A stretch of DNA of 64,000 nucleotides from Fragilaria radians. Taxonomy: Eukaryota > Bacillariophyta > Fragilariophyceae > Fragilariales > Fragilariaceae. The position numbers were made by a program, and so were the translations under genes. How positions within the stretch are numbered: position 1 is the stretch's first letter; each line of letters opens with the position of its first letter. Positions 11,334 to 22,513 of this stretch are shown here, piece by piece. The stretch spans positions 143,672-207,671 of the forward strand of contig CAAAJI010000025.1 in the NCBI GenBank assembly GCA_900642245.1, in the 5' to 3' direction. Below the pieces are notes generated by a model that worked only from the letters and a program-made list of their open reading frames with translations, made no database searches and had not been told where the DNA came from.

Positions 11334-13262
11334 TTAAAATTGCAGAGCCTTTCCTTTCATCAGCCCAGATGATTCTACTTTGTTGGCTGTAGCCGAAAGG
11401 CCAACAATGACCACGCTCATATTGTCTTTGGAACCTAGTTCCAGACATTTCGAAAGCAATAAATCTCCAACTTTCGGTAGAACATCTGATTCGTCATCTT
11501 CGATCATCTTATCGACATGAGTTACAACAAATTCGCAGACTTCTTCGTTGGTCATAACATCCCATACTCCATCACATGCGAGTATCAAGTGTGAATCCCT
11601 TGGACTTCGTTCATGAATCTTGACTTCCGGGATAGCAATCAGAGCTTGTTGCTCTGGGGAAAGATTCGAATTACTCTTGTACTCAAAATCACCGAAAGAT
11701 CTCGCAACAGCCATGGAATGTCCTGGAGCCAAAAGTATTTTGGGAACGTATTTTTTTAAACCATGTTCATCAATATAGCTCTCTTGAGTAACTGTAAGCC
11801 CTGCCCCTTCGATTCTTTCACGTTCAGAAGGTAAATCTGGCTTTTGATCAGTTGAAAGGGGGAATACTAGAAACGGCATTTTGGAATGAATTTTTGGATT
11901 GGTATCATCTAGTGATACTTGGTTACATTTCTCAGTTAATTCATCCATAATCTTGCTGTCTGATGCTTTTACTACCGAATCTTCCAATGAAGAAGGAAGA
12001 GAGCTTTTCTGGGTGTCCTCGGTCGATATGGTTGGGTCTTCTTGAACTAGGACTCCGCGACAATCTCCAACGTTAACTACAACAATGGAATTGTTTTTGA
12101 TACAAGCCCAGATTCCAGTGCTGCCTCCTGGAAATCCTGACTTACGCACTAATTCATCAAGTGCCAAACATGTGAGAGACCATCGATCATGTTCTGACAA
12201 TGCTGACGACTGTCGTAGGTAAACATTCTTTACTTCGGAGGCAATCATGGTACTAACTTTGGAATCGTCACCATGACCGTCACAAACGCCTACCAAAGAA
12301 TGCCCGTCCCAGGAGTGAATCGACAGTGCATCTTCCATCTTGACCCTAAATCCTGGCATTTGTGCGTATCCCAGTGGAATGGGACAGCCAGGCAGTGAAG
12401 TGCTTCGTGCTTGGCTGGGAGTCTGAATCCCACATACACTTGGATCGCCAGGAGAGAACAAGACTTGAGTGAGCTGAGTCTGGGCCATTCGTGCAGACTT
12501 TTGATGAGAAGTCATAGCACGTCCAAGAGGAGTATTTCCCAATAAGTCTACAGGAGCCTTGACTCCAAGCGTTTCATTGGATTGCAATATACGTATTACA
12601 TCGAGGGAACCCATCTCTGCAGCAATATGAAGAGCAGTTCGCCCTTGTAAGTCAACATGACATTTAGTTTCAGGGTTCATGTCGACAATCATTCTAGCTG
12701 CATCGATTTGATTAACATATGCAGCAGCCATGAGTGGAGTTAAACCATCTGGAACGAGATTCCCCATCGATGAAGCTCTCGCGGATAAAAGAGTTGGATC
12801 TTGTTCTAGTATTTTCTTTAACTTTTTTAGTAGCTTATCTTGAAGAGGCTTACTAGAAGCACATAGGCGGAACACCTTGTTTCGGGCGTCTGCGACATAT
12901 CCTGGAGATAAAATGGATTCTGTGGTCCCTCTGGCAGCTTCAATGACAAGCCTTTCAAGAGGACTCACATTACCAGAACTAAGAGCGGAACGACCTGAAG
13001 GAGTTCGAAAGTAATTCTTTTCCGAAATGGAATCTTTTGATGTCTGCTCAGATGATGATGGCAGGGGCGAACGTTCCGAGGGATTTATCTTTGAACTTTG
13101 GTTTTCATTTTTCACGCCATGAAGCGATGCTTCCCAAACTGGATCAGGAGCTACAATTCGCCAAAAGCTGGAAGAGGCTTCTTCTCCAGAACTTCTAGTG
13201 GCGACTCTTTCGTCTGGAGCCAAAATTTGACCCAGACCTCTATCAAGCCATCGTGCAAGCAT
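11334..13262 (-). CDS. Ankyrin-repeat PP2C-type protein phosphatase
   Basis: Intronless, 642 residues. Residues 1-130 are Ser-rich and probably disordered. Residues 171-260 hold about three ankyrin repeats (DGLTPLMAAA, GRTALHIAAEMGSLDVIRIL, GNTPLGRAM), likely for partner binding. Residues 296-622 form a PPM/PP2C metal-dependent Ser/Thr phosphatase with all main motifs in order: RVKMEDA, GVCDGHGD (metal-binding Asp and Gly), GSTGIW, VVNVGDCRG, AVARSFGDFE, ACDGVWDVM and KDNMSVVIV. Between the NVGDCRG motif and the STDQKP segment (the usual DHKP) lies a Ser/Asp-rich insertion of about 60 residues (405-468), a candidate regulatory loop. The final metal site (DGVWD and DN) is intact, so activity is expected. 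The start is the first ATG of the open frame. It is divergent from the GPR107-like gene with about 1.5 kb between them. No targeting signal is evident, so probably cytosolic or nuclear. Confidence 0.93.
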   Translation of the reverse strand: MLARWLDRGLGQILAPDERVATRSSGEEASSSFWRIVAPDPVWEASLHGVKNENQSSKINPSERSPLPSSSEQTSKDSISEKNYFRTPSGRSALSSGNVSPLERLVIEAARGTTESILSPGYVADARNKVFRLCASSKPLQDKLLKKLKKILEQDPTLLSARASSMGNLVPDGLTPLMAAAYVNQIDAARMIVDMNPETKCHVDLQGRTALHIAAEMGSLDVIRILQSNETLGVKAPVDLLGNTPLGRAMTSHQKSARMAQTQLTQVLFSPGDPSVCGIQTPSQARSTSLPGCPIPLGYAQMPGFRVKMEDALSIHSWDGHSLVGVCDGHGDDSKVSTMIASEVKNVYLRQSSALSEHDRWSLTCLALDELVRKSGFPGGSTGIWACIKNNSIVVVNVGDCRGVLVQEDPTISTEDTQKSSLPSSLEDSVVKASDSKIMDELTEKCNQVSLDDTNPKIHSKMPFLVFPLSTDQKPDLPSERERIEGAGLTVTQESYIDEHGLKKYVPKILLAPGHSMAVARSFGDFEYKSNSNLSPEQQALIAIPEVKIHERSPRDSHLILACDGVWDVMTNEEVCEFVVTHVDKMIEDDESDVLPKVGDLLLSKCLELGSKDNMSVVIVGLSATANKVESSGLMKGKALQF

Positions 13263-14748
13263 GGTTATTGGATAAAAACAGAGATAAACAATAAATCCTC
13301 ATTACTATTTAAACTCTTTTTCCACTGTACATATCAGTACTAAATGAACGCATGTATACCTTCCTATGCACAAAAGATCAACATTTTGATTTTTCAAGTC
13401 TGAATATAGGAAACTGTCAAAAAATATTTTTTTCATGCTTTATGTAATCAAACACAGAATTCAAGATAATTTATTCAATGATTTACTTGCTTTTGTTGAA
13501 AACATGCTGCATCCTGAGCTGAAAGTTTGCTATAAATTTATCCTGGCATTTTCATTTTTATTCCCTGTATCAACATCTTACTTACCCTTATAACGGTTGA
13601 AGGTAGAGTGCGAAAAATGTTAGAATGCTCCATTTTTTTGGAAATTTTTTTTATGGCATGCGCTCAAAATGCAAAGTGTTGATCCCATCCTCTTTGTCAG
13701 ATAGTATTTTGAAAATTCATGAGTTTAGAAACTATTGCGTTGCATTTTCGATGCTGAAAACATTCTTTTTCTGTTCTCCCCATGACACATCCCACAGAAA
13801 CACTTATTACAGCCCCAATTCTTGATGGACAGGGTTTTCATTAATCAACTAAAGATGAAATATAAGAATATAGAAAAGTTCTCATTAAAGCCACATGTGA
13901 TAATTGCATCGACACTTAATATTTGACACCGCATTCATCCAAATCACTAATTGTCACATTCCCTGAATTTAAACTGTATCCGCAGATGCTTGCCAAAACT
14001 TAATTAGAACCCTAGAATCTTCAAGGTATCAAGCAGACACAATTATGAGTCACCATGGAAAAATTCCAAAGAACCTTTTGCAAAAATCCAGCTTTTGCTA
14101 TTTCTCCTCTCTGATTAGAGTATAAATGCTATGACCAGTGGTTTTGTGTAGGGAACAATTCAATCCCGTATCGTGATAAAATTTAGCCATATAGCTTCAT
14201 GTTTTTTACCAGGGTATCAATGTAGAGGATTGGTTACTCTCTAGATACTCCAGAGCATATTGGTTGTCATTATTGACATGAAGTGCAAAGAAAAAGTGGT
14301 TCATATCGAAATGAGAGAAAACAAAACCCTCTGTGAGGCCGGGGGGGGGGGGGGGGATTGGGTTGGACATTTCAGAAAAATGTGATCCGACCACAAATTC
14401 TTTTCCAATTTCCAGAAGAAGGATGTGACTCAAACAGGCACAAAAAACTGAAATTCTCTCATCAAGCAGAAGTGAGAGAGGATTATCCAGAAGGAAGATG
14501 TTAATGAGAAAGAACCAGGTTTTGCTGGTTATCCTCAGTTGTTAGAGTTCAAATTTCTTGAGCAGGGGAGTGTAGTGTTCAATTCCATTGAAATTTAACT
14601 CGTTCTTAACACAGTACAAGAATTGAACTTTCCTACCAACCACTATCTTCGATGATCGGTAGGTATTTTTTTCTTGTTGTCTAATTAATTTTAAGGATTT
14701 CGATATTTTTCTGTCATTTGCTTCAGTCATTGTTTTTAGGAACGAGCC
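13263..14748. other. Divergent intergenic region with a 16-G tract
   Basis: Shared upstream region of the minus-strand phosphatase gene and the plus-strand GPR107-like gene. It contains only small open frames. The one conspicuous feature is a run of 16 G at 14341-14356 in otherwise AT-rich DNA. I could not assign a promoter element. Confidence 0.5.
14341..14356 (+). repeat. Poly-G homopolymer, 16 nt
   Basis: Sixteen consecutive G flanked by GGCC and ATTGGG. It is a length-unstable tract and may be mis-sized in the assembly. Confidence 0.95.
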
Positions 14749-16312
14749 ATGGCATACAGTTTAATACTTCTCATTTTACTTTTTGGCTAAAGCAATCGCA
14801 TTGAAGCATGACTTCGCAACTCGCCAAGATTCCCGAGCCTTGATTGCGCCCATTGGGCCACCATACGGGTTTCTGGAAAACGGTTGTTTTGGTTTTGAAG
14901 TCTTTGATTTTAACATCGACGTTGCAAATAAGCGAAGGAAGAAAAATGACAAAAAATCTCTGGATCAAAACGATTTAGAAATTTTGCGGTCGCTTGAAGC
15001 CGGATTTCTGCTCAAAAGATTCGAGTCTGAGAGTGCATTTTGGAAATTTACGGACGAATACCGTCTTATGAATAACGCAAGCAAATGCGTTTTCGAATAC
15101 TTTAGAAATCATGAAGACGATCCTGTGTTTAAGGATGATGATTCTGTATACAGCAAAATTGGAGAGATAGAAACTGCCTCCAGCGAAGGAATATTTTTAC
15201 CAATCCATTTTGAAAATTCTACTTGGTCCACGAAATCTGCTTCTGTCATGTACAAATTCAAGAAAGGTGAAGAAGGTCTTTACTTTCTCATGTTTCAAAT
15301 CTGCTACAAGTCCTTTGCTGCTCACCATGCTGTGATTAGAACGAGCTTTGAAGTGGACTTCCATTATAAGAATAAGGATAAACTTGGCCTTGATTCCTAT
15401 CTCACAGCCGGGGAAATGCCGCTTCCAATCATCTTCTTTTACTTCTTTATTGGCTACCTAGTTTGCACTGTCATTTGGATTCTTAACATAATGGGAATTC
15501 AAAAAGGTCACGAGGGATGCTTCGCGTTACCAGGCGAACGTCCTATAGTTTATGCCATTCACCATTTAATGTCAATCCTACTAATTTTGAAGACGATGAC
15601 ATTGCTTCTTGAAGCAATTCGATACCACTATATACGGATTACCGGATACGCTAAGTTTTGGTCTGGAATGTTTTATGCTATTTCGTTTGTCAAATCGATC
15701 TTTTTGTTTACCGTCGTCCTTTTGATTGGGTCCGGTTGGAGTTTTGTCAAACCTTTTCTATCAGGAAAAGAAAAGGTAATCATATTTTTGGTCTTATTGA
15801 TGCAAATTATCAACAATATTGCAATAGTAGTTTTGGCGTCAGAATCAGAAGGTGAAAACGCATATGATGACTGGAGTGCAATACTTCATATCTTGGACAT
15901 CTTGTGTTGTTGTGCAGTACTTATTCCCATTGTTTGGCAGGTGAGAAACTTGGAAAACAGTCTTCCTGAAGACGAAGATAGTGAATCAATGGAAAGCATA
16001 GTGAATGAGGAAATTGCAGAAAAGCAAAAAACCTTGAATAAGCTCAAGCTCTTCAGATCTTTCTATCTGATTGTTGTTGCATATGTGTATTTTACTCGAG
16101 TTGCGGTTTATCTCTTCGCTACGCTGCTTGATTATCGCCATGCTTGGATACGTTATCTTTTCATTGAAACGGCGACACTGGCCTTCTATACAATAATGGG
16201 ATTTCAATTCCGTCCTATGCCAGAAAATGCGTACCTTGTTGTGAAAAAAAGAGATGACGACGAATTAGTTTTCGAGAGAGAAATCGAACTTCATTACTCA
16301 CGAAAGCATTAA
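14749..16312 (+). CDS. GPR107/GPR108-like seven-transmembrane protein
   Basis: About 520 residues of the Lung_7-TM_R family (GPR107/GPR108/TMEM87 group), Golgi and trans-Golgi proteins linked to trafficking. A luminal N-terminal domain of about 215 residues precedes seven hydrophobic helices between roughly residues 220 and 480, including IIFFYFFIGYLVCTVIWIL and the family-typical FWSGMFYAISFVKSIFLF. The C-terminal tail is short and charged. The main frame is open from 14765 but has no ATG before the luminal domain. The nearest upstream ATG, at 14749, starts a clear signal peptide (MAYSLILLILLFG), but its frame hits TAA at 14788-14790 one base out of register with the body. Skipping a single base between 14780 and 14789 joins them, and family members need a signal peptide. 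A sequencing error in the T5-G2 run is the simplest explanation. A +1 ribosomal shift at GGC-TAA-A, or a true mutation, are alternatives. Confidence 0.85.
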
Positions 16313-16424
16313 TCAAAATTTGGATCTTCACCGTTATTTATCGTTGAATAAATAGACCATAGCTCAAAAATTTATACTATCTTTGCATATCTGAGAATGG
16401 GAGGTGTCATTCAATGCTCTCCGC

Positions 16425-16658
16425 CTCAATTTTTGAAATGTATAGCTATTACCCCTCTAACCTGTCGATCGAGCACTGTTTATCAATTGACACATCTCTC
16501 ATGACCGAGAGTAATGCCGTTAAGACATCAAAATATACGTTCTCAATTTTTGAAATGTATAGCTATTACCCCTCTAACCTGTCGATCGAGCACTGTTTAT
16601 CAATTGACACATCTCTCATGACCGAGAGTAATGCCGTTAAGACATCAAAATATACGTT
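16425..16658 (+). repeat. Exact tandem duplication, 2 x 117 bp
   Basis: Positions 16425-16541 and 16542-16658 are identical by eye. The unit contains GTCGATCGAGC and TGACCGAGAG. It begins 113 bp after the stop of the GPR107-like gene, so it lies in or near the 3' UTR. Because 117 is a multiple of three, a short open frame (92 codons from 16414) runs through both copies with the same 39-residue stretch twice; I regard this as incidental. Confidence 0.95.
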
Positions 16659-19563
16659 CATGCTTTTACCTTTTTATTTTTTGTACACCTAATATATAAC
16701 ATCAAAGCATAGCTGTTGGATGCTTCACACAATTCTGCGCAAATAATGCCTATAGTCTAGACTATCATTACTATGGCACAACATTTTTTTCTCTTTCATA
16801 GATGACTCTGAGTTAGAGTTCCAGACAAAGTCTGAAAAAAAATGAAAGTAGAAAATATTCCAGGTTTGTTGTAAAATAGAAAGGGGAAACTCGTTACAAG
16901 CGTAAACTAAGTTGCCATTAGAAAATTTAATCAATAAGGGAAACGTCTAATTAACATAAAAACTGTTAATCCCAATATCATTTGAAGTAATAGTAGAGTA
17001 TAACTGAATTCATACAAAAACAGCTTCATTCAAAATTCCTATTGTAAGCATAAAGCAGTTTCTGATGTGATTTTCTGTTAGATTTTTGCAGTAAAGAGGG
17101 TACACTTACCTACAATTATTTTTCAAACCAAGAGAATAGTAATCTTTTTCTCGAGAATACTTAATTGCGGCTGGATACATTGAAGCTGCTGGGTAGCTGT
17201 ACCAACGGGTTGATCTACTACTGGAAGGATGAAAGCTGATCCTTTTGGAGAAGCCTGTGTCTAACTTCAAGTTTTTGGATTTCTTTTATAGAACTGGCGG
17301 GTTAATGGTATGGCTGTACTATCAGTATAGAATGTATATCATGTTACCTACGGTCTAGATAAATTCAATATGTTTTCCACATAGTGGACGATGCTTACAA
17401 ATTCATCAAATAGATGTGCTTTTGTCAGGTTTAATTAAATTCCAGTGATTGACAGCTTAATCCAATACAATGAATTTAACACAAAAAACCGTGTGCCTTC
17501 TAAAAGCTTTCAATTCTCTGGTCATGGCTTTACCACCTAAAACGGCATTTTCAATGTCACATGCTCATCAACGAAGAAAATCCAGTCCTGACTGTTTCCA
17601 TTCCTACTTCTCCTGAATGAGGTTGTCATTAACTGTCTGGAAACTACGGTAAGAAATCTTGCTCAAGGCTCACTTCAAAATTAGGTGGGCATGTGCAAGT
17701 AAGTCAGTACGGCGTATCTACAAAATTAGTGGAGTAGCAACTTCGTAAAAGAGACTTCAAGGATAGAGGAAAACAAGAACACTACTCTTTTGATTTGTCT
17801 CAAACATTTGCCAATCTCAAGAAAAAAGAGCGTTTAGTTTCTTGCATGTTTTTAGAAAACTCATTTCGTTGTTAAAATGGCAGCCATTTATATTACCAAA
17901 ACTGAGACCATGCTCCGTTCCATGCAAGGATGACCTTTGCCTTGACAAGGGATTTAATAATTACAAATACCACATCAATGTAGATAATGATACATAAACG
18001 TAGTGTAATATTACCTTTTCAAGTGGAAACTACAGAAATACGCGCTTTCCAATGAGAACCCAAAGAAATGGGGGCCAATATGCTTAAAAATGCTCAAAGA
18101 ATAACTGGAAATCAACCTTCAACAAACTCTGGAAAATCTTGCTCATATCTTTCATGACAAAGTTTTTCATGGTGACCAAATCACTTGATGCGTTACTAGT
18201 TATACTTACTCTTCAAAGCACCAATGTGCCAGTTTACTTGGAAGCTGGGTTTACCTCAAGCATTTAATATTGTTTGCATTATTTGTGCTGCCTTGAGCAC
18301 CTTGCGATAAAATAATAGACGTGTTTCTTGACATCAGGAGTTACGTTGACCGATTGATACTAAGAATCTCTCATAGCCATGTCTCAATTGATTTATGCTT
18401 CAGCAAGGAAATGGTGCACACCAAAATGGATGTCGATGTTCTATATTCATAATTAAAGAAGATAACACATTAAGATATAGGAAACACATTGAATTAAGCT
18501 AAAAAAGACTAATTCAGGAGATTTCATTTCTTACCAACATTCGGAGACGTCCATTGGTGCTAGTACATGCTAATATACATAATGAAGATACCAGATATAT
18601 TAGCATATCTAAAGCAACAACAACTGAAAATGAGAATGGCTGCTGTTTTTCGTGTTTTTTTATTATTTCTGCAAACAACATAGTTTTTCTACCTCAATCT
18701 CAGATAGAGGATAGGCTTAGAAGTCATTTCCTAATCTAGGTTATGGATCTTCTATTAAAATCTTGTAAGGAGTTGGAACGTTTAAGATTCAAATAAGTTT
18801 AAGATGGTGACATCAAAACTAGATTCCCTTTAGTTTCCGAAAAAAACATTATTCATAGCTAAATTAGTTAAAGAAAATCTCAATATTGTGCAAATGCGAA
18901 AGAGGGATAAGATGGAAAATTAGACATACCAGGGAATAATGCATATAGTATCTTTACCTCTATTTTCATTAATAGCAAGACTTAACGGCTCCGTTACAGC
19001 TATGATAATATGCCTCAGAACCATTAAAGTATTATCTATTGTTTCATACACTTATACCATATGGCGACCTTTTGGATTTGAGAGGATTTAAAATGCAATA
19101 GAGAATCGGAATTTGAATTAGCTAAAAAATAATGTGATTACAAAGAGTATTCAATTATAGCATTGAAGCCGCTTGGGAGTCTACTTTTTTTCGGACTAAA
19201 ATCCTTCGTTCCAGTGTTGATTTGTGTCTTCTTGGAAAGCTAGGATGCAAGGTAGTGCTTCGATATTGATTGATAGTGTTAAATTGATTTGCGATAATCG
19301 ACATAGCCTTCAAGCCAACAAATGAAGATGCATTCCATAGAATACATGTAGTCATATATATATATATATTCTGAAATGCATTAATATTTTCAATTTGACA
19401 AATTGGTTTATAGGATTTAATTTGAGAACTCTTTTCTCGACAACTTCACAGCATAATTAAGCGGTTTTGATGTATTTCACCTGAATCAAGGTCCAAAAGT
19501 CTCTGAATAGGAACAAAGATATGGATCGAGTCTCACAGCGTAAGCTACCAGCAGTCATGATTT
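16659..19563. other. Intergenic, nothing recognised
   Basis: About 2.9 kb of AT-rich DNA with no long open frame and no recognisable transposon end. A short (AT)n run sits near 19355-19370. Confidence 0.5.
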
Positions 19564-20802
19564 TCATTTCTTAAACACCAAGTAGTTTTCCGCTTCCATG
19601 ACACCAACCGCTCTTGCACAATCTGACCAGTACTTTTTCCCGCCATGACCGGCAGACGCCTTAGCACTTTGAAAGGCCTGAAATTGCTGCTTGAGATCTT
19701 CACCAATTGTTTCACAAGATATAGTAAAGTGACTAGCTGCCATATTTTGGGCCGCTTGGTATAATGCACGAAGTGAGGAAGGGTAGTAAACTGCCCCTTT
19801 AGGACGATTTCGTGGCGGCAGTGACGCACATCGTTTACATCGAATACCAACTTGCCCCAGATGGATTTCCCTCCTTCTTCCATGTGATATAGCCTGAATT
19901 TCTTGAGGACCAACTTCAAAATACTCTATTTGCTTCCGCAACAGAATTTGATGATCTGATAGGAGTTCGTCGTCGCATCTCATGTAAAGATCCACAGCCG
20001 AATGTTGTTTCTCGTCATCACCAATACCAGTGGGTAAATGCGCAGCAGTCATCGAGGTAGGCGAAATCCATGCAGTCCCCCCAGTTAATGTAGATGGTTC
20101 AATCGATATGTGATGGTTCACTGGCTGAAAAATTGATGGGTTAGATAATGCAAGACTTGAAGGATAAAACAGGGAAGAGTTAACTGTAGCTCTTGGAATC
20201 ATAACAGATGCTGCAGGATTTTGGAGGAAAAGAGACTGCTGTTGATGTCGAATACGCGCAGCAGTTTCGAGGATTTGGTGTTGCGCAATAAGGGCTGCTC
20301 TACGAGCTAGCGCTGATCCTGCTCCTGACAAAGCACCTTCTACGCAATGTAAGTGCAAGGCATAAAGACGGGTTAATTATTGTGAATCAGAGCACATACC
20401 CAATAAACTTTGATTTGCTCCAAGAATCGAGGTGCTCCTATTATCGGATAATCCGGTTCGAGGTCCTTGAAGCAGTAAACTACGAGCATGGTCAATGTTG
20501 GACAATGATGTATAGGATGTTTGAGCATCCCTCATAAAGCCAGCGCTTGTTCTAGATGTATCAGCAGCGCTCGTCACAACGCATTTCTCCGTGTAATCAG
20601 GCTTTCCGAGCAGTGTCATCTTACTTTCTCCAACCTTTAAGGTTACAAACCCTTCATCCAGTAAGCCTTCAGGCTTCTCAATGTTGTCATTTCCTTTCGC
20701 TTTCTTAGCAACAAGTAAAGCCTTTTCATCTTCCCTCTTACGCTTCATATCGGTGGCAAAATCATGACCTGTTGAAAGATCGCCGGTGCTGTCTGTATTC
20801 AT
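19564..20802 (-). CDS. Protein with a Cys/His-containing diatom-type domain
   Basis: Two exons, 20802-20400 and 20339-19564, encode 392 residues. The 60-nt intron (GTATGT...GTAG) joins codon G|AA in frame. An in-frame ATG at 20823 would add seven residues. The N-terminal third is low-complexity with a Lys-rich patch (DMKRKREDEKALLVAKKAKG) resembling a nuclear localisation signal. Alanine- and glutamine-rich sequence follows. Then comes a compact C-terminal domain of about 140 residues: DDELLSDHQILLRKQIEYFE, a GRRREIHLGQVGIRCKRC segment, LPPRNRPKGAVYYPSSL, LYQAAQNMA, and GGKKYW. I recall this arrangement (CxxC, then RGAVYYP, then YQAAQN) as a repeated theme in diatom proteins, but I know no established function or name for it. 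The paired Cys, Trp and His could bind metal. A nuclear, possibly regulatory, role is inference. Confidence 0.8.
20340..20399 (-). other. 60-nt intron of the CxxC-domain gene
   Basis: On the minus strand the donor GTATGT follows TTATTGG and the acceptor TAG precedes AAGGTGC. The junction restores a Glu codon split 1/2 and connects the two open frames. Confidence 0.8.
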
Positions 20803-20823
20803 CGCAAGATAACACAATAACAT

Positions 20824-22009
20824 CAACAAAAACGCACTTTATTTACTTGATCTTCGCGTAAATATACTGAAAGCGGAGAATGCCAATAGTATACGATTGG
20901 ACATACAGTTTTGTTTGCTTGATGAGTCAACCGATTGCCTTCCAAACACTCTGAAGCCCCTTTCCTAAGCATGAAATTTAAGGGCACTAGGTCTGGAAAT
21001 CTGTTATTGCCTACATATCGATATCGAACACATGGCATGTAATTTAATTATAAAAACCTATACAATTTTTTTTCAGATTTCAGATTGTTTCGAAGGTAAG
21101 TAGACTTCATTACTGATTTTTGTCGCATATGGAATAAACATTACGGTTACGACAGATGGTATACATTCAGAGCTCCGTAGTTGAATTCATATGGGAACAA
21201 AAGAATCGGCAACCCTTAAAATAAGTATGGTCATAGTAAACCTTTCTGCTATTAAAATCTTCATAGAATTCTACTCAACATTAAATGTCCCAGCGGAAGC
21301 CACAGACCAGAGCATTTCAAGACAGTAAGTCACGATTTACATATCCAGATGCTGTCGAAGCTGGAAAATAGATTGAGAACCGTCTAGAGTTACGTGTACT
21401 CATGACGTCGCTGTTTTTTAACTTGAAGGAATCAAGAAATCAAAAGGAAAAAGAGCAACTCCAAGTTCTTCACTCGTCGATGCTATACTTCACTTCTGGA
21501 TTCGTCATCATGTTTCAAACGTTAAAAAAAAGAGGGAGAAAAAAAGGAACGAGTGGGTTGGATTAAACTACTCTGTTCCTACAGTAATGTTAACTTGCCA
21601 TTCTGCTCCTTCATTACTGTGTAAATCACAGCTTGTAATATTGCTTCGATTATTACGAAATGTTGGTAGTGGTATCACTGGTTTAGATGAAACCGATTAA
21701 TTCTAATATTCAATAACAACTAATTTTTAGCAGTTTAAACGAAAGGTTCTAGATATCCTCTTGTATTGAGTTAAGTTGTTATTTTCCAAGCTTATACACC
21801 ATTCTATCTGACAATTTAGCCCATTTTGAGAATGCGTGATTTCAAGGCTACCATAGTTTACAGGAAAGACAATGAAATCATCAACATGGAGTGAGAATGT
21901 CTTAGCTATGGCAAGAAGCTTGGTTATTGAGGATATTTTATTTGGTAAGGTCACTATCCCAAAAGACTAATGAAGAAGTCAACCAGTAGAGATGAAGGAA
22001 AGAGGATGA
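20824..22009. other. Intergenic, nothing recognised
   Basis: Upstream flank of the CxxC-domain gene. Purine-rich A/G runs occur near 21527-21550. No supported gene. Confidence 0.45.
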
Positions 22010-22513
22010 TCAAGATGTTCAACCTTAAAGAGCTAGAATACATGAAATTGATGCTATTTATCAGCGTTAAGACAAGAAGTGATAACGTGGCGTTCAACAT
22101 GGAAAAAGGGTACAAGAACTAGGATTCTCCAGAAGATAATGCCACTATGGAATGGGAAAGATTGAAGAGTAAGTCTGGTCCAACCTCAGCACAGAAAGGA
22201 TGTTCTGACAGAGCTCTTTAAGCAAAAGTGAATACCTTGATTCTTGGATTGCTACTTTAGAATGAAGTTAGAAGACATGGGATCAGCAATCACAGATGAT
22301 CAATGTATGGTTTGTGTGCTTAACAATCTGTCCAATGAATATAAATGTAAGTACTTGAATGGTGCAACTCAAGCAGACTACAAGGAAAGGTCAATAGTAA
22401 AAAAACGTGTCCCTCATACCAAGTTATTCTGCTTACAGGTGTTAATAAAGAATGAAAAAGAGGATTGGAATCATGTAGTGTATAGAAAAAGTGGTTGCGA
22501 TGGAAATTTTTAG
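22010..22513 (+). pseudogene. Ty1/copia-type Gag relic
   Basis: Broken plus-strand coding sequence. Frames around 22130-22260 include WERLKSKSGPTSAQKG. The 22244-22513 frame contains LEDMGSAITDDQCMVCVLNNL followed by EYK, which matches the Gag (UBN2-like) signature of Ty1/copia elements, where a leader of the form L-x-x-MG-x-x-I-x-D is followed by L-x-x-LP/N. Several stops and frame changes interrupt it. No protease, integrase or LTR could be tied to it. Confidence 0.5.

Noticed and set aside
16414..16692. 92-codon open frame with a duplicated 39-residue stretch
   Set aside because: It is explained by an in-frame 117-bp tandem duplication of noncoding-looking DNA; the peptide has no domain-like character.
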